Source of the DNA: Paenibacillus protaetiae
GTDB lineage: Bacteria > Bacillota > Bacilli > Paenibacillales > Paenibacillaceae
Assembly (NCBI RefSeq): GCF_004135365.1
Contig: NZ_CP035492.1
Span: 4,076,501 to 4,140,500, forward strand
Direction: 5' to 3'
Length of the DNA stretch: 64,000 nucleotides
The notes under the pieces are model-generated. The model was not told where the DNA came from. It worked only from the letters and a program-made list of their open reading frames with translations, and made no database searches. Of this stretch, positions 35,637-43,819 are shown in pieces; the first letter of the stretch is position 1; each line of letters opens with the position of its first letter. Position numbers and translations under genes: made by a program.

Positions 35637-35963
35637 TTAAGCGGCGCCGAACGCTTCCCGGAATGCCGCATTCAGCTTGACGGCATCTACATTCCAAAGC
35701 CTAGCGATTTCCTCGCTTACGTTTGTTTCCCACCAGTCCGCAAGCAGCTTCCGGTTGCTTTGATGCTCATGGATATAAAGCAGGTTTTCCGCTACCTTCT
35801 TAAAATAATACCGTTCCGCTTCTTCCATCTGTTTCGGCGCAACATATAGTTTCAGCCGTTTGGCTGTCCGGTACAGCTCATTGCTGCAGGCGCGGCGTAT
35901 TTTGCGCGCGGTCGGATACCCTGCAGCTGTATTATGCTTGGGGCTGGGCGTATGAGAAGACAA
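35637..35963 (-). CDS. Hypothetical protein (108 aa), helical
   Basis: TTG start with AAAGGAG 10 bases upstream. The N-terminus is basic and polar (SSHTPSPKHNTAAG), the rest is predicted helical and charged (QMEEAERYYFKKVAENLLYIHEHQSNRKLLADWW), ending ALWNVDAVKL-like. No recognised domain. The longer frame to 36185 enters the DedA gene on the other strand and was rejected. Confidence 0.55.
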   Translation of the reverse strand: MSSHTPSPKHNTAAGYPTARKIRRACSNELYRTAKRLKLYVAPKQMEEAERYYFKKVAENLLYIHEHQSNRKLLADWWETNVSEEIARLWNVDAVKLNAAFREAFGAA

Positions 35964-36158
35964 GGCAGACCGACTCCTTTCCATCTGGATAATGTAAGTT
36001 ATGCATCTGTCTCCGGCCGGGTCACTCGGCCGGCCGTTGGCCACGCAGCAAATAAGGGACTTCGGGATCCGCTTTTGCCAAACTGGAAGGAATGTCCGGC
36101 TCTGTGATAGAATACGTTGGAGAGATAGAATGAGGAGAAGAGCGGAGGATAACAAGAA

Positions 36159-36767
36159 ATGGATTTCATATCGAATCTTCTTCACGACGTGCTGTTATGG
36201 ATCGAGCAACTCGGCTATTTCGGCATCCTGATCGGGCTTCTGGTCGAGGTCATTCCAAGTGAAGTTGTATTGGCTTACGGCGGCTACCTGGTATCGGAGG
36301 GGAAAATTTCATATGCGGGCGCTGTCCTATTCGGAGTGCTCGGGGCAATCGGTCAGAACTGGATATTGTACGCGCTTGGCCGGTACGGGGGACGACCGCT
36401 CATCAACAAATACGGCAAATATATTAAAATTAAACAAAAACATGTCGACATTGCCGAGGGGTGGTTCAAGAAATACGGCTCAGGCATCGTATTTACGGCC
36501 CGGTTCATCCCGGTTATGCGCCAAGTTATTTCCGTGCCTGCCGGCATGGCCCGCATGAATTTTGGTTTGTTTACGCTGCTGACGGCGCTGGCATCGCTTC
36601 CTTGGTCGCTGTTGTTCGTTTATTTGGGCAAAGAGCTTGGAGCCAGATGGGACGACATCGAAAGCGAAGCAGGCCAATATGTACAGCCGGCCATTCTCAT
36701 TGCGCTTGCGGTGCTTGTTATTTATGTCCTTTACAAATTTTTAAGATCCAAAGGCAAATCGGTATAA
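36159..36767 (+). CDS. DedA-family membrane protein
   Basis: 202 residues. Motifs EVIPSEVVLAYGGYL and FTARFIPVMRQVISVPAG are the re-entrant and Arg-containing signatures of the DedA superfamily, which flips undecaprenyl phosphate or phosphatidylethanolamine and affects membrane stability. Five to six hydrophobic segments. GGAGG about 9 bases before the ATG. It begins a row of three genes with short spacing (27 and 14 bases). Confidence 0.9.
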   Translation: MDFISNLLHDVLLWIEQLGYFGILIGLLVEVIPSEVVLAYGGYLVSEGKISYAGAVLFGVLGAIGQNWILYALGRYGGRPLINKYGKYIKIKQKHVDIAEGWFKKYGSGIVFTARFIPVMRQVISVPAGMARMNFGLFTLLTALASLPWSLLFVYLGKELGARWDDIESEAGQYVQPAILIALAVLVIYVLYKFLRSKGKSV

Positions 36768-36794
36768 TTTATTCCTTAAGGAGGATGAATACAT

Positions 36795-37361
36795 ATGAGC
36801 ATTCAATTGGCTGATAAAATCGGAACGGGCATTACGCCTGCCCAGTTTATTGAAGGCATGACCAAAAACAAAGAGGCGTTCACAGGCTGGTACGATAAAT
36901 TTGAATGGCCAAGCGCGGAAGACCGGTCTTTTTTTGAATCGCTCTCCGGCAAGCATTCGCTCCGCTGCTTTATTCTGATGGCGGACTGGTGCGGAGATGC
37001 GGTTCGCAATATCCCTGTAGTGCTGCATGCGCTGGAAGCGGCGCAAATACCGGTAGAAGTGCTGATTATGGAACAGCATCTGGACACGATGGACCAATTT
37101 CTCACGTTTGGCGGCCGTTCCATTCCGGTCGTTATATTTACGGATGAGCAAGGACAGGTGCTTGGCAAATGGGGTCCAAGGCCAAGTTATGTGCAAGAGG
37201 CGATGGTCCAGTTCAAACAAAACAATCCGGACCGGAACGCGGCGGATTACGAAACGAACCTGGCAGAGACACGCAAAGAAATAATGAGACGTTATGGCGA
37301 AGGCGCCGCTTACCATCCGCTTATCATTAGCGAGCTGCGCGAGCTGATCGGCTCGTTTTAA
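36795..37361 (+). CDS. Thioredoxin-like protein with WCGD motif
   Basis: 188 residues. A thioredoxin fold is centred on FILMADWCGDAV, but only one Cys is present (CGDA instead of CxxC). This subgroup in Firmicutes is found with DedA and metal-hydrolase genes; its redox activity, if any, must use a single thiol. The Pro of the cis-loop is present (GGRSIPVVIF). No signal peptide. Confidence 0.8.
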   Translation: MSIQLADKIGTGITPAQFIEGMTKNKEAFTGWYDKFEWPSAEDRSFFESLSGKHSLRCFILMADWCGDAVRNIPVVLHALEAAQIPVEVLIMEQHLDTMDQFLTFGGRSIPVVIFTDEQGQVLGKWGPRPSYVQEAMVQFKQNNPDRNAADYETNLAETRKEIMRRYGEGAAYHPLIISELRELIGSF

Positions 37362-37375
37362 AGGAGCGGGCGGTT

Positions 37376-38013
37376 ATGCGCATTGAAACTTTTACATTGG
37401 GGCCGTTGCAGACAAACGCCTACTTGCTGACCAATACCGATCCGGCAGGCAAGGAGCGGGGGATTGTCATTGATCCCGGAATGAATCCGAAGCGGCTGCT
37501 GGATCGGATCAGCGGCATTACGATAGAAGCGGTGCTGCTCACCCATGCCCACTTCGACCATATGGCCGGCGTGGATGCGGTGCGCCAGGCGTCAGGCTGT
37601 CCGGTGTACGTTCATGATTTGGAGGCCGACTGGCTGACCGATCCGAAAAAAAACGGCTCGGCCCGCTGGCCGGACGCAACGCCCCCCTTACAGCCGAACC
37701 AGCGGAATATGCGCTGGATGAAGGACAGCAGCTGCAGCTGATCGGGGAAACGTTCCATGTGATGCATACGCCGGGCCATTCGCCGGGCAGCGTCAGCTTT
37801 TTGTGGAACAAAGAGCTTTTCTCCGGCGACGTGTTGTTTAAGATGTCGGTCGGACGGACCGACCTGCCGGGCGGCCGCGAACGGGATCTATACGATTCCA
37901 TTGAAACGAAGCTGTATAAGCTGGAGCCGGATGTGAACGTTTATCCGGGCCATGGACCGCGGACGACGATTGGATTTGAAATGGCCAACAATCCGTACGC
38001 CAAAGCCAGGTAA
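37376..38013 (+). pseudogene. MBL-fold hydrolase (YqgX/glyoxalase II-like), interrupted by frameshift
   Basis: Frame 1 encodes residues 1-~108 with TLGPLQTNAYLL, the metal motif THAHFDHMAG, ending at a TAG... (TGA) at 37739-37741. The rest continues in the -1 frame: EYALDEGQQLQLIGETFHV then MHTPGHSPGSVSF, SGDVLFKMSVGRTDLPGG and YPGHGP. One base is missing, most simply in the C6 run at 37682-37687 (C7 restores one frame of about 210 residues). It could be a real pseudogene, a phase-variable tract or a sequencing error; an A8 run at 37645-37652 is another candidate. Follows the thioredoxin-like gene with AAAGGAGCGGG. Confidence 0.8.
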
Positions 38014-38036
38014 ATGTTGTACAGCCGGGCTGCATA

Positions 38037-38076
38037 CCGAAGCCACATGCGTTTGTATGGCGTATGTGGCTTTTCT
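38037..38076 (+). terminator. Rho-independent terminator
   Basis: AAGCCACATGCG pairs with CGTATGTGGCTT, then TTTTC. Confidence 0.75.
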
Positions 38077-38152
38077 TCTGCCTGCAGGCATTGGCAATCC
38101 GCTTTATATTTTGAGACAATGGTGTAGTTAAGGTTTATCGTTAGGCGGCAAT

Positions 38153-40417
38153 ATGATGGGATGGAAGGGTGTATGCGGTTTGGCGGAAACAAAAGATAAA
38201 CGGCTTATGGAAGCAGAAACGGAAGAAACCGGGGCGAACGTTCGCACACCGGAGCAGATCGCCGAAGAGCAGGCGCGTATCGTTAAAGCGGTTGCCGCGG
38301 AGCTGGCTTTGCCGCTTACGAAGGTAAAGGCGGCTGCAGCGCTGCTGGATGAAGGGAACACGATTCCTTTTATCGCCCGATACCGCAAAGAAATGACAGG
38401 CGAGCTGGATGAAAACGAATTGCGGGCGATTGAAGAGAAGCTGCAATACAAACGCAATTTGGAAGACCGTAAACGGGAAGTCATCCGGCTTATTGACGAT
38501 CAGGGCAAGCTGACGGATGAGCTTCGCGAATGGATAGAGGCAGCTTCCAAGCTGCAAGAGGTGGAGGATTTATACCGCCCTTACCGGCAAAAACGGAAAA
38601 CGCGGGCGAGCGTCGCCAAGGAAAAAGGGCTGGAGCCGCTTGCGCTCTGGATATGGTCGCAGCCAAGGCAAGGCGAACCGCTGCAGGAGGCGGCCCGTTA
38701 CGTTAAGGGGGCTGTTGCAACGGCGGAGGAAGCGCTGCAGGGCGCGATGGACATTCTGGCGGAGAACATTGCCGACGAAGCGGCGATCCGCGGCTGGGTG
38801 CGCAAGTTTACGTTTGACCAAGGACAGCTCCGTACAGTGGCTAAAGATAAGGACGCCGAGTCGGTCTACGAAATGTATTACGATTACCGGGAGCCGCTGC
38901 GCAAGCTGCCGCCGCACCGGACGCTTGCCATTAACAGGGGCGAGCGCGAAGAGGTGCTTCGCGTCTCCTTTGAAGTGCCGGCAGAGCGCATCTATGAGCA
39001 TATGCAGCGTAAAATCATTCGCGGCGGAACGGCCGCCGCAGTCCGCGATACGCTTGCCGCAGTAATCGAAGATGCGTACAAACGGCTTATTGCGCCGTCT
39101 ATCGAACGGGAAGTGCGGAACGATCTGACGGAAAAAGCGGAGGAACACGCCATTTCCATCTTTTCCGCCAATTTGCGCAATTTGCTGCTTCAGCCGCCGG
39201 TGCCCGGGCATGTAGTGCTTGGCGTTGATCCGGCGTACCGGACCGGCTGCAAGCTGGCCGTCGTAGACGATACGGGCAAGCTGCTGGAAGTGGCGGTAAC
39301 CTACCCGACACCGCCTAACAATAAGGTTGCGGAAGCGGAGCGGATTATTAACGGCCTGATTGATAAATACGGCGTCGAACTTATTGTGATCGGCAACGGC
39401 ACGGCTTCCCGCGAAACGGAACAATTTATTGCCGGGTTGATCGGCAAACGGTCAGGCGGACATAAGCTGAAATATATTATTGTCAATGAAGCCGGCGCCA
39501 GTGTGTATTCCGCATCCAAACTCGCGCAGGAGGAATTTCCGGATCTTGACGTCGCGGAGCGGAGTGCTGCTTCCATTGCACGCAGGCTGCAGGATCCGTT
39601 AGCTGAGCTGGTCAAAATTGAACCTAAAGCAATCGGCGTCGGACAATACCAGCATGACGTCAGCCAAAAGCGGCTGGATGAAAGCTTGGGCGGCGTTGTC
39701 GAATCGGCGGTTAACCATGTTGGCGTAAACGTCAACACGGCTTCGGCGTCATTGCTGTCTTATGTGGCGGGCATTAACATGACGCTTGCCCGCAATATCG
39801 TGAAGCACCGCGAGGAGCACGGCAAATTCTCCAAACGCCAAGAGCTGCAAAAAGTGCCGCGCCTCGGCGCCAAAGCGTACGAGCAGGCAGCAGGCTTCCT
39901 GCGCATATCCGAAGGCAGCAATCCGCTCGATAACACGCCGATTCATCCGGAATCCTACGGTGTTGTGGACAAGCTGTTTGCCGAGCTTGGGCTGGATGAA
40001 ACGAAGCTGGGCGCAGAGGAGCTGAAACAGAAACTGTCGAGTGTTAATGCCGAGCAGCTTGCTCCCGTACTTGGCGTCGGCGTGCCGACCTTGCGTGATA
40101 TCGTCGACAGCCTGCTGCGGCCCGGCCGCGATCCCCGCGAGGAGCTGCCGCCGCCGATTTTCCATACCGATGTGCTGCAGATCGAAGATTTGACGCCGGG
40201 CATGGAACTGCAGGGCACGGTCCGCAACGTCATTGACTTTGGCGCTTTTGTCGATATCGGCATTAAAAATGATGGTCTTGTCCATATTTCGCAAATGAGC
40301 GATAAATTCGTCAAGCACCCGATGGATGTGGTGTCCGTAGGCGACAATGTAACCGTCTGGGTATTGAATGTTGATCTGAAAAAAGGCAGAGTTGGCTTGA
40401 CGATGCGCAAGCCGTAA
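38153..40417 (+). CDS. tex: Tex-family RNA-binding transcription accessory protein
   Basis: 754 residues from the first ATG. Domain order of Tex: N-terminal helical (LLDEGNTIPFIARYRKE), YqgF-like RNase H fold (VLGVDPAYRTGCKLAVVDD), helix-hairpin-helix modules (AASLLSYVAGIN, KVPRLGAKAYEQAAGFLRI) and a C-terminal S1 domain (GTVRNVIDFGAFVDIGIK). It binds nucleic acid and affects transcription and toxin expression in some pathogens. The start is uncertain: ATG 38153/38156 follow AGGCGG, while TTG 38180 follows AAGGGTG. A terminator overlaps the next promoter. Confidence 0.95.
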   Translation: MMGWKGVCGLAETKDKRLMEAETEETGANVRTPEQIAEEQARIVKAVAAELALPLTKVKAAAALLDEGNTIPFIARYRKEMTGELDENELRAIEEKLQYKRNLEDRKREVIRLIDDQGKLTDELREWIEAASKLQEVEDLYRPYRQKRKTRASVAKEKGLEPLALWIWSQPRQGEPLQEAARYVKGAVATAEEALQGAMDILAENIADEAAIRGWVRKFTFDQGQLRTVAKDKDAESVYEMYYDYREPLRKLPPHRTLAINRGEREEVLRVSFEVPAERIYEHMQRKIIRGGTAAAVRDTLAAVIEDAYKRLIAPSIEREVRNDLTEKAEEHAISIFSANLRNLLLQPPVPGHVVLGVDPAYRTGCKLAVVDDTGKLLEVAVTYPTPPNNKVAEAERIINGLIDKYGVELIVIGNGTASRETEQFIAGLIGKRSGGHKLKYIIVNEAGASVYSASKLAQEEFPDLDVAERSAASIARRLQDPLAELVKIEPKAIGVGQYQHDVSQKRLDESLGGVVESAVNHVGVNVNTASASLLSYVAGINMTLARNIVKHREEHGKFSKRQELQKVPRLGAKAYEQAAGFLRISEGSNPLDNTPIHPESYGVVDKLFAELGLDETKLGAEELKQKLSSVNAEQLAPVLGVGVPTLRDIVDSLLRPGRDPREELPPPIFHTDVLQIEDLTPGMELQGTVRNVIDFGAFVDIGIKNDGLVHISQMSDKFVKHPMDVVSVGDNVTVWVLNVDLKKGRVGLTMRKP

Positions 40418-40429
40418 TGGAAATATTGG

Positions 40430-40466
40430 AAAGGGCTTGCTGAGCTATCGGCAAGCCCTTTATAAT
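40430..40466 (+). terminator. Terminator of tex, overlapping the Rrf2 promoter
   Basis: AAAGGGCTTGC pairs with GCAAGCCCTTT. The same bases hold TTGCTG-N18-TATAAT, a promoter for the Rrf2 gene, so the stem ends where the -10 starts. Confidence 0.65.
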
Positions 40467-40522
40467 GTTGCATAGAGCAGGAAGGTTGAGACTTAAGACC
40501 TAACAGGGAAAGGAGAGATCAA

Positions 40523-41035
40523 ATGCGCGAAGAGAAATGCACCAGCCCGCGAAATCATAAATGGTTTGGACTGTCGCTGCAAGCGTTGGTTGTTCTTTCC
40601 CACAAAACATGCGCCGTCTCCAGCTCCGAGATTGCGCCAAAGCTTTGTTCGGAAGCGACATTACTCAGGCGTGTTTTGGCTAAGCTGGCTAAAGCCGGTA
40701 TCGTATCGACAAGGGAAGGGCGAGATGGAGGATACCGATTAAGCCGCCCTGCCGACAGTATTACCCTCGCGGAAGTTTATTTGGCAATGAGGGTAGGCCA
40801 GCCATTAAGCAGCGGTATGCTTGATACGACAGGTGTAAGCGCTTTCGGTCAAGAGATGAAATCAGCATTTATTGACATTACAAACGAATTGGAGCAGATG
40901 ACGATCGAGGTGCTGAGCCATTATACCATTGCCCAGCTTGCATCCCGAATATGCGAAGAGAAAATGAGCATGCTAAAGGATGCGCCAGCTGCTGCATTAA
41001 TTACGCTGAATCACAACGAAAGCGACGTCTCATAG
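40523..41035 (+). CDS. Rrf2-family transcriptional regulator
   Basis: 170 residues. Winged helix with LCSEATLLRRVLAKLAKAGIVSTREGRDGGYRLSRP shape typical of Rrf2 (wing GGYRL). The three Cys of the Fe-S sensing members are absent at the usual position; Cys occur at 6, 30 and 42 in the N-terminal part. It probably senses something other than an Fe-S cluster and resembles YwnA-type regulators. It precedes a nitroreductase, a common target of such regulators. GGAGAG precedes the ATG. Confidence 0.88.
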   Translation: MREEKCTSPRNHKWFGLSLQALVVLSHKTCAVSSSEIAPKLCSEATLLRRVLAKLAKAGIVSTREGRDGGYRLSRPADSITLAEVYLAMRVGQPLSSGMLDTTGVSAFGQEMKSAFIDITNELEQMTIEVLSHYTIAQLASRICEEKMSMLKDAPAAALITLNHNESDVS

Positions 41036-41044
41036 CGGATGTAA

Positions 41045-41077
41045 GCTCCCGTCAATTTTTAAGTAATTGACAGGAGC
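41045..41077. repeat. Inverted repeat between Rrf2 and nitroreductase genes
   Basis: GCTCCCGTCAATT and AATTGACAGGAGC with a 7-base loop. It has no T run; it could be mRNA processing, a weak terminator or a regulator site. It lies 10 bases after the Rrf2 stop. Confidence 0.5.
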
Positions 41078-41210
41078 ATGCATCCGTTTTATACTGTGGT
41101 TAAATTAGTTACAGTTCATCGTCATCGTTGATCCTGTGTCCTTTTGTACACTGTTTTTTTATTGGATGAACTGAGCAAATTATTACACAGATAAGTGGAG
41201 GGATTTAGGT

Positions 41211-41852
41211 ATGAGTCATTCTGTTTTGGCTTCTAATGACTTGTTTACGATTTTGAAGGAACGCCATTCGGTTCGTCATTATGACCCTACTGCCGTTATT
41301 TCGGATGCCGAGCTGACCGAAATTTTGGAGCTGGCTACCAAAGCGCCATCGTCCTCGAATACGCAAAGCTGGCGTTTTGTTGTCATCACCGATCCGGAGC
41401 TGAAAAAACAGCTTAAACCGGTTGCCAACAACCAGCAGCAAGTTGAAGATGCATCGGCGGTTATCGTTATTTTGGGCGATCTGCACCTGTATGAGAAGCT
41501 GGAGCAAATTTACGGTTCTGCCGTAGAAGCCGGCTTTATGCCGCAGGACGTCAAAGAACGTTTTGTTGAAAACTCCAACAAGCTTTACCGTTCGCTGCCT
41601 AGAGAACGCATGCTGGAAATTGTTAACTTTGACGGCGGGCTTGTTGCAATGCAAATTATGCTGATTGCGAAGTCCAAAGGCTACGATACGGTACCAATGG
41701 GCGGCTACAACCGCGATGGGCTTAAAGAGCTGCTCAACCTGCCGGAACATCTCCATCCGCTGCTGCTGCTGCCAATCGGCAAAGCGGCGACGCCGGGCCG
41801 TCCAACGACACGCCTGCCAATCGGCGAGATTGTTCATTGGAACCAATTTTAA
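41211..41852 (+). CDS. Nitroreductase-family protein
   Basis: 213 residues. RHSVRHYDPTAVIS and APSSSNTQSWRF are the FMN-binding signatures, and MGGYNRDGLKELLNLPEH and LLPIGKAATPGRPT the C-terminal ones. Members reduce nitro compounds, quinones or flavin. GGAGG about 10 bases before the ATG. A terminator follows, so this is a single gene, probably under the Rrf2 protein encoded upstream. Confidence 0.92.
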   Translation: MSHSVLASNDLFTILKERHSVRHYDPTAVISDAELTEILELATKAPSSSNTQSWRFVVITDPELKKQLKPVANNQQQVEDASAVIVILGDLHLYEKLEQIYGSAVEAGFMPQDVKERFVENSNKLYRSLPRERMLEIVNFDGGLVAMQIMLIAKSKGYDTVPMGGYNRDGLKELLNLPEHLHPLLLLPIGKAATPGRPTTRLPIGEIVHWNQF

Positions 41853-41862
41853 TAACAGCTGT

Positions 41863-41915
41863 GAAAAAATCCCGCGTACGGCGCTTATTCAGCGCTGCAC
41901 GCGGGATTTTTTTTG
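41863..41915. terminator. Strong bidirectional terminator
   Basis: AAAAAATCCCGCGT pairs with ACGCGGGATTTTTTTT; an inner GGCGC/GCGC stem adds to it. Confidence 0.85.
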
Positions 41916-42004
41916 AAATTGTATGTGTAATGGATGACCAGCGGCCAGTAATGCTGCAAGGATGTGCCGGAGCCGGCTTCCGTGGTTAGCTTAACCTAAG
42001 CGGG

Positions 42005-42145
42005 TTAAAGCCGGTTCAGCTTTTCACTTTCTCCATGGTTTTGTTTGCTCCGGTAAAAATACCAGCAGTCATTCAGCAGCTTGATCTGGCGGCTGTCCTT
42101 CTTCTGAAAAGCGCGCATCAATTGATTGCATAGCCATTGCGGCAT
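42005..42145 (-). CDS. cmpA: Cortex morphogenetic protein CmpA
   Basis: 46 residues, too short to be listed as an ordinary ORF. MPQWLCNQLMRAFQKKDSRQ then IKLLNDCWYFYRSK corresponds to CmpA of B. subtilis (MPxWL...AF..KD..QIKLLNxCWYFYRKK), with a longer C-terminal tail here. CmpA promotes degradation of the coat protein SpoIVA by ClpXP when the spore envelope is built wrongly, a checkpoint in sporulation. GGAGG lies 9-10 bases before the ATG. Confidence 0.85.
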   Translation of the reverse strand: MPQWLCNQLMRAFQKKDSRQIKLLNDCWYFYRSKQNHGESEKLNRL

Positions 42146-42228
42146 ACGCACCGTCCTCCTTCCGAGCCCTAACCTGTTGTAACACTAAGATATGGGCGGA
42201 AGGAGCCGTTTGTGCAGGTCCAACGCGA

Positions 42229-42582
42229 TTATTCCGCGTATTCTTCCTCATACCACTGCTCCAGCTGGGCTTGCAGCGCGCGGATTTCCGTAAGCAGCGC
42301 AACGAGCGGATAAGCCGTTTCTTTGATGCCGGCGAACTCTTTTTCCAGCCCGTTGATGTAATCCAGGCCGGAGACGACAGCAGCAGACGGATCGTGAAGC
42401 TCGACGTTATCGCATTCAGCGATTGCTCTTGGCAACGACGGAACGCTGTCGGCAGTCAGCTTGTCCATCTCTTTGTGCAGGCGCAAGTTTAATGCGCTGA
42501 GCTGATAAGCATGGGTAGCGGGCATTTCTACGAAAGTCATTCGATCGGAATTGGACATTAGTACATAACGCATAGCAGGCAT
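42229..42582 (-). CDS. Hypothetical protein (117 aa)
   Basis: GAGGGGAG lies 10 bases before the ATG. The sequence (AYQLSALNLRLHKEMDKLTADS, TEIRALQAQLEQWYEEEYAE) is soluble and helical with an acidic end. Not recognised. It is divergent from sprT. Confidence 0.6.
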   Translation of the reverse strand: MPAMRYVLMSNSDRMTFVEMPATHAYQLSALNLRLHKEMDKLTADSVPSLPRAIAECDNVELHDPSAAVVSGLDYINGLEKEFAGIKETAYPLVALLTEIRALQAQLEQWYEEEYAE

Positions 42583-42709
42583 TGTGAGTAAACTCCCCTC
42601 GGTACATCGGCTTTTATGGAAATAGCATTATACGTATTGTTCAACAATTGCTACTTGACAGTGTATCGTATGAACCCTTTACAATTCAAGTAGTTAGGGG
42701 AGAATAACG

Positions 42710-43189
42710 ATGACAAATGAAATGCTGCAGCAGTGGGTCGAACGCGTATCGCTGCAATATTTTGGACGGCCCTTCAAACATCAGGCGACGTTTAACGGGA
42801 GGCTGAAGGCGACCGGAGGACGGTATTTTACAAAGTCGCATCATATCGAGATCAGCCCGCATCAGCTGGAAGCGTTTGGCAAAGAGGAAACGGAAAAAAT
42901 CATTAAGCATGAGCTGTGCCATTATCATCTTCATTTGCTGCGGCGGGGCTATCGGCACCGGGATGCTGATTTTAAGCTGCTGCTGGCGCAAGTGGGCGGA
43001 TCGCGTTTTTGCAAATCGCTGCCTGAGCGTACGGCGCGCAAGCCGATTCCGCACAAATATAAGCTCATCTGTAAAAGATGCGGCATGGAATATTTGCGGA
43101 AGCGGAAGGTCGATCCCGCAAAATATGTATGCGGCAAATGCCGCGGAAAATTATCATTAATTATGCTTGACATAGAAGACATGCCATGA
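42710..43189 (+). CDS. sprT: SprT-family metalloprotease-like protein
   Basis: 159 residues. HELCHYHLH is the zinc-binding HExxH helix, and the C-terminus is a zinc ribbon (ICKRCG, YVCGKCRGK). SprT/Spartan-like domain; the bacterial function is not well defined. GGGGAG precedes the ATG by 6 bases. A TTGACA at 42655 and TACAAT at 42680 (spacing 19) may be its promoter. The tRNA cluster follows. Confidence 0.9.
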   Translation: MTNEMLQQWVERVSLQYFGRPFKHQATFNGRLKATGGRYFTKSHHIEISPHQLEAFGKEETEKIIKHELCHYHLHLLRRGYRHRDADFKLLLAQVGGSRFCKSLPERTARKPIPHKYKLICKRCGMEYLRKRKVDPAKYVCGKCRGKLSLIMLDIEDMP

Positions 43190-43253
43190 TAAATTATTAC
43201 TTGTCGCCGCCGTTTGAACGGCGTGCAACGAACAGCATTTTTAACAAAAATAT

Positions 43254-43329
43254 TCCCTGATAGCTCAGTTGGTAGAGCACTCGACTGTTAATCGAGTTGT
43301 CACAGGTTCGAGTCCTGTTCGGGGAGCCA
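43254..43329 (+). tRNA. tRNA-Asn (GTT)
   Basis: 76 bases including encoded CCA. Acceptor TCCCTGA/TCGGGGA, T loop GTTCGAGTCC, anticodon GTT in CTGTTAA. First of five tRNA genes spaced by 1-57 bases. Confidence 0.95.
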
Positions 43330-43330
43330 T

Positions 43331-43421
43331 GGAGAGATACCCAAGTGGCTCAAGGGGACCCTCTGCTAAGGGGTTAGACTGCGCAAGTGGTGCGAGGGTT
43401 CGAATCCCTCTCTCTCCGCCA
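43331..43421 (+). tRNA. tRNA-Ser (GCT)
   Basis: 91 bases including CCA, with the long variable arm of serine tRNAs (stem GCGCAAGTGGTGC region). Anticodon GCT in the loop CTGCTAA. It reads AGC/AGU. One base after tRNA-Asn. Confidence 0.95.
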
Positions 43422-43444
43422 TCGTTTTTTTTGTTGAAATGCTT

Positions 43445-43519
43445 GGCCCGTTGGTCAAGGGGTTAAGACACCTCCCTTTCACGGAGGTAACAGGGGTTCG
43501 AATCCCCTACGGGTCACCA
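43445..43519 (+). tRNA. tRNA-Glu (TTC)
   Basis: 75 bases with encoded CCA. Acceptor GGCCCGT/ACGGGTC, anticodon TTC in CTTTCAC, T arm GGGGTTCGAATCCCC. Confidence 0.95.
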
Positions 43520-43576
43520 TCTTTATTATTCACTACGAACCGGCTGAGGGCAGTTGATTTCGATAGATGACAGCAC

Positions 43577-43649
43577 GAGCCATTAGCTCAGTTGGTAGAG
43601 CACCTGACTTTTAATCAGGGTGTCGAAGGTTCGAGTCCTTCATGGCTCA
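43577..43649 (+). tRNA. tRNA-Lys (TTT)
   Basis: 73 bases; acceptor GAGCCAT/ATGGCTC, anticodon TTT in CTTTTAA. The discriminator A is followed by CTTTT, so CCA is not encoded here, unlike its neighbours; it must be added after transcription. Confidence 0.93.
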
Positions 43650-43666
43650 CTTTTATTTTTTTATGT

Positions 43667-43752
43667 GCGGTAGTGGTGGAATGGCAGACACGCTATCTTG
43701 AGGGGGTAGTGGGCGTACGCTCGTGGAGGTTCGAGTCCTCTCTACCGCACCA
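43667..43752 (+). tRNA. tRNA-Leu (GAG)
   Basis: 86 bases including CCA, with a long variable arm. Acceptor GCGGTAG/CTACCGC, loop TTGAGGG, anticodon GAG (reads CUC/CUU). Confidence 0.93.
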
Positions 43753-43768
43753 TAACCAAGCCAACGAA

Positions 43769-43798
43769 CAAGTCTTGCTCCGGCAAGGCTTTTTTTAT
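43769..43798 (+). terminator. Terminator of the tRNA cluster
   Basis: AGTCTTGC - TCCG - GCAAGGCT followed by seven T. Confidence 0.8.
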
Positions 43799-43819
43799 TT
43801 GTCCGCATAGCGGCTGCGT

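Noticed and set aside
43269-43810. Two plus-strand frames over the tRNA cluster
   Set aside because: They are translations of tRNA genes.
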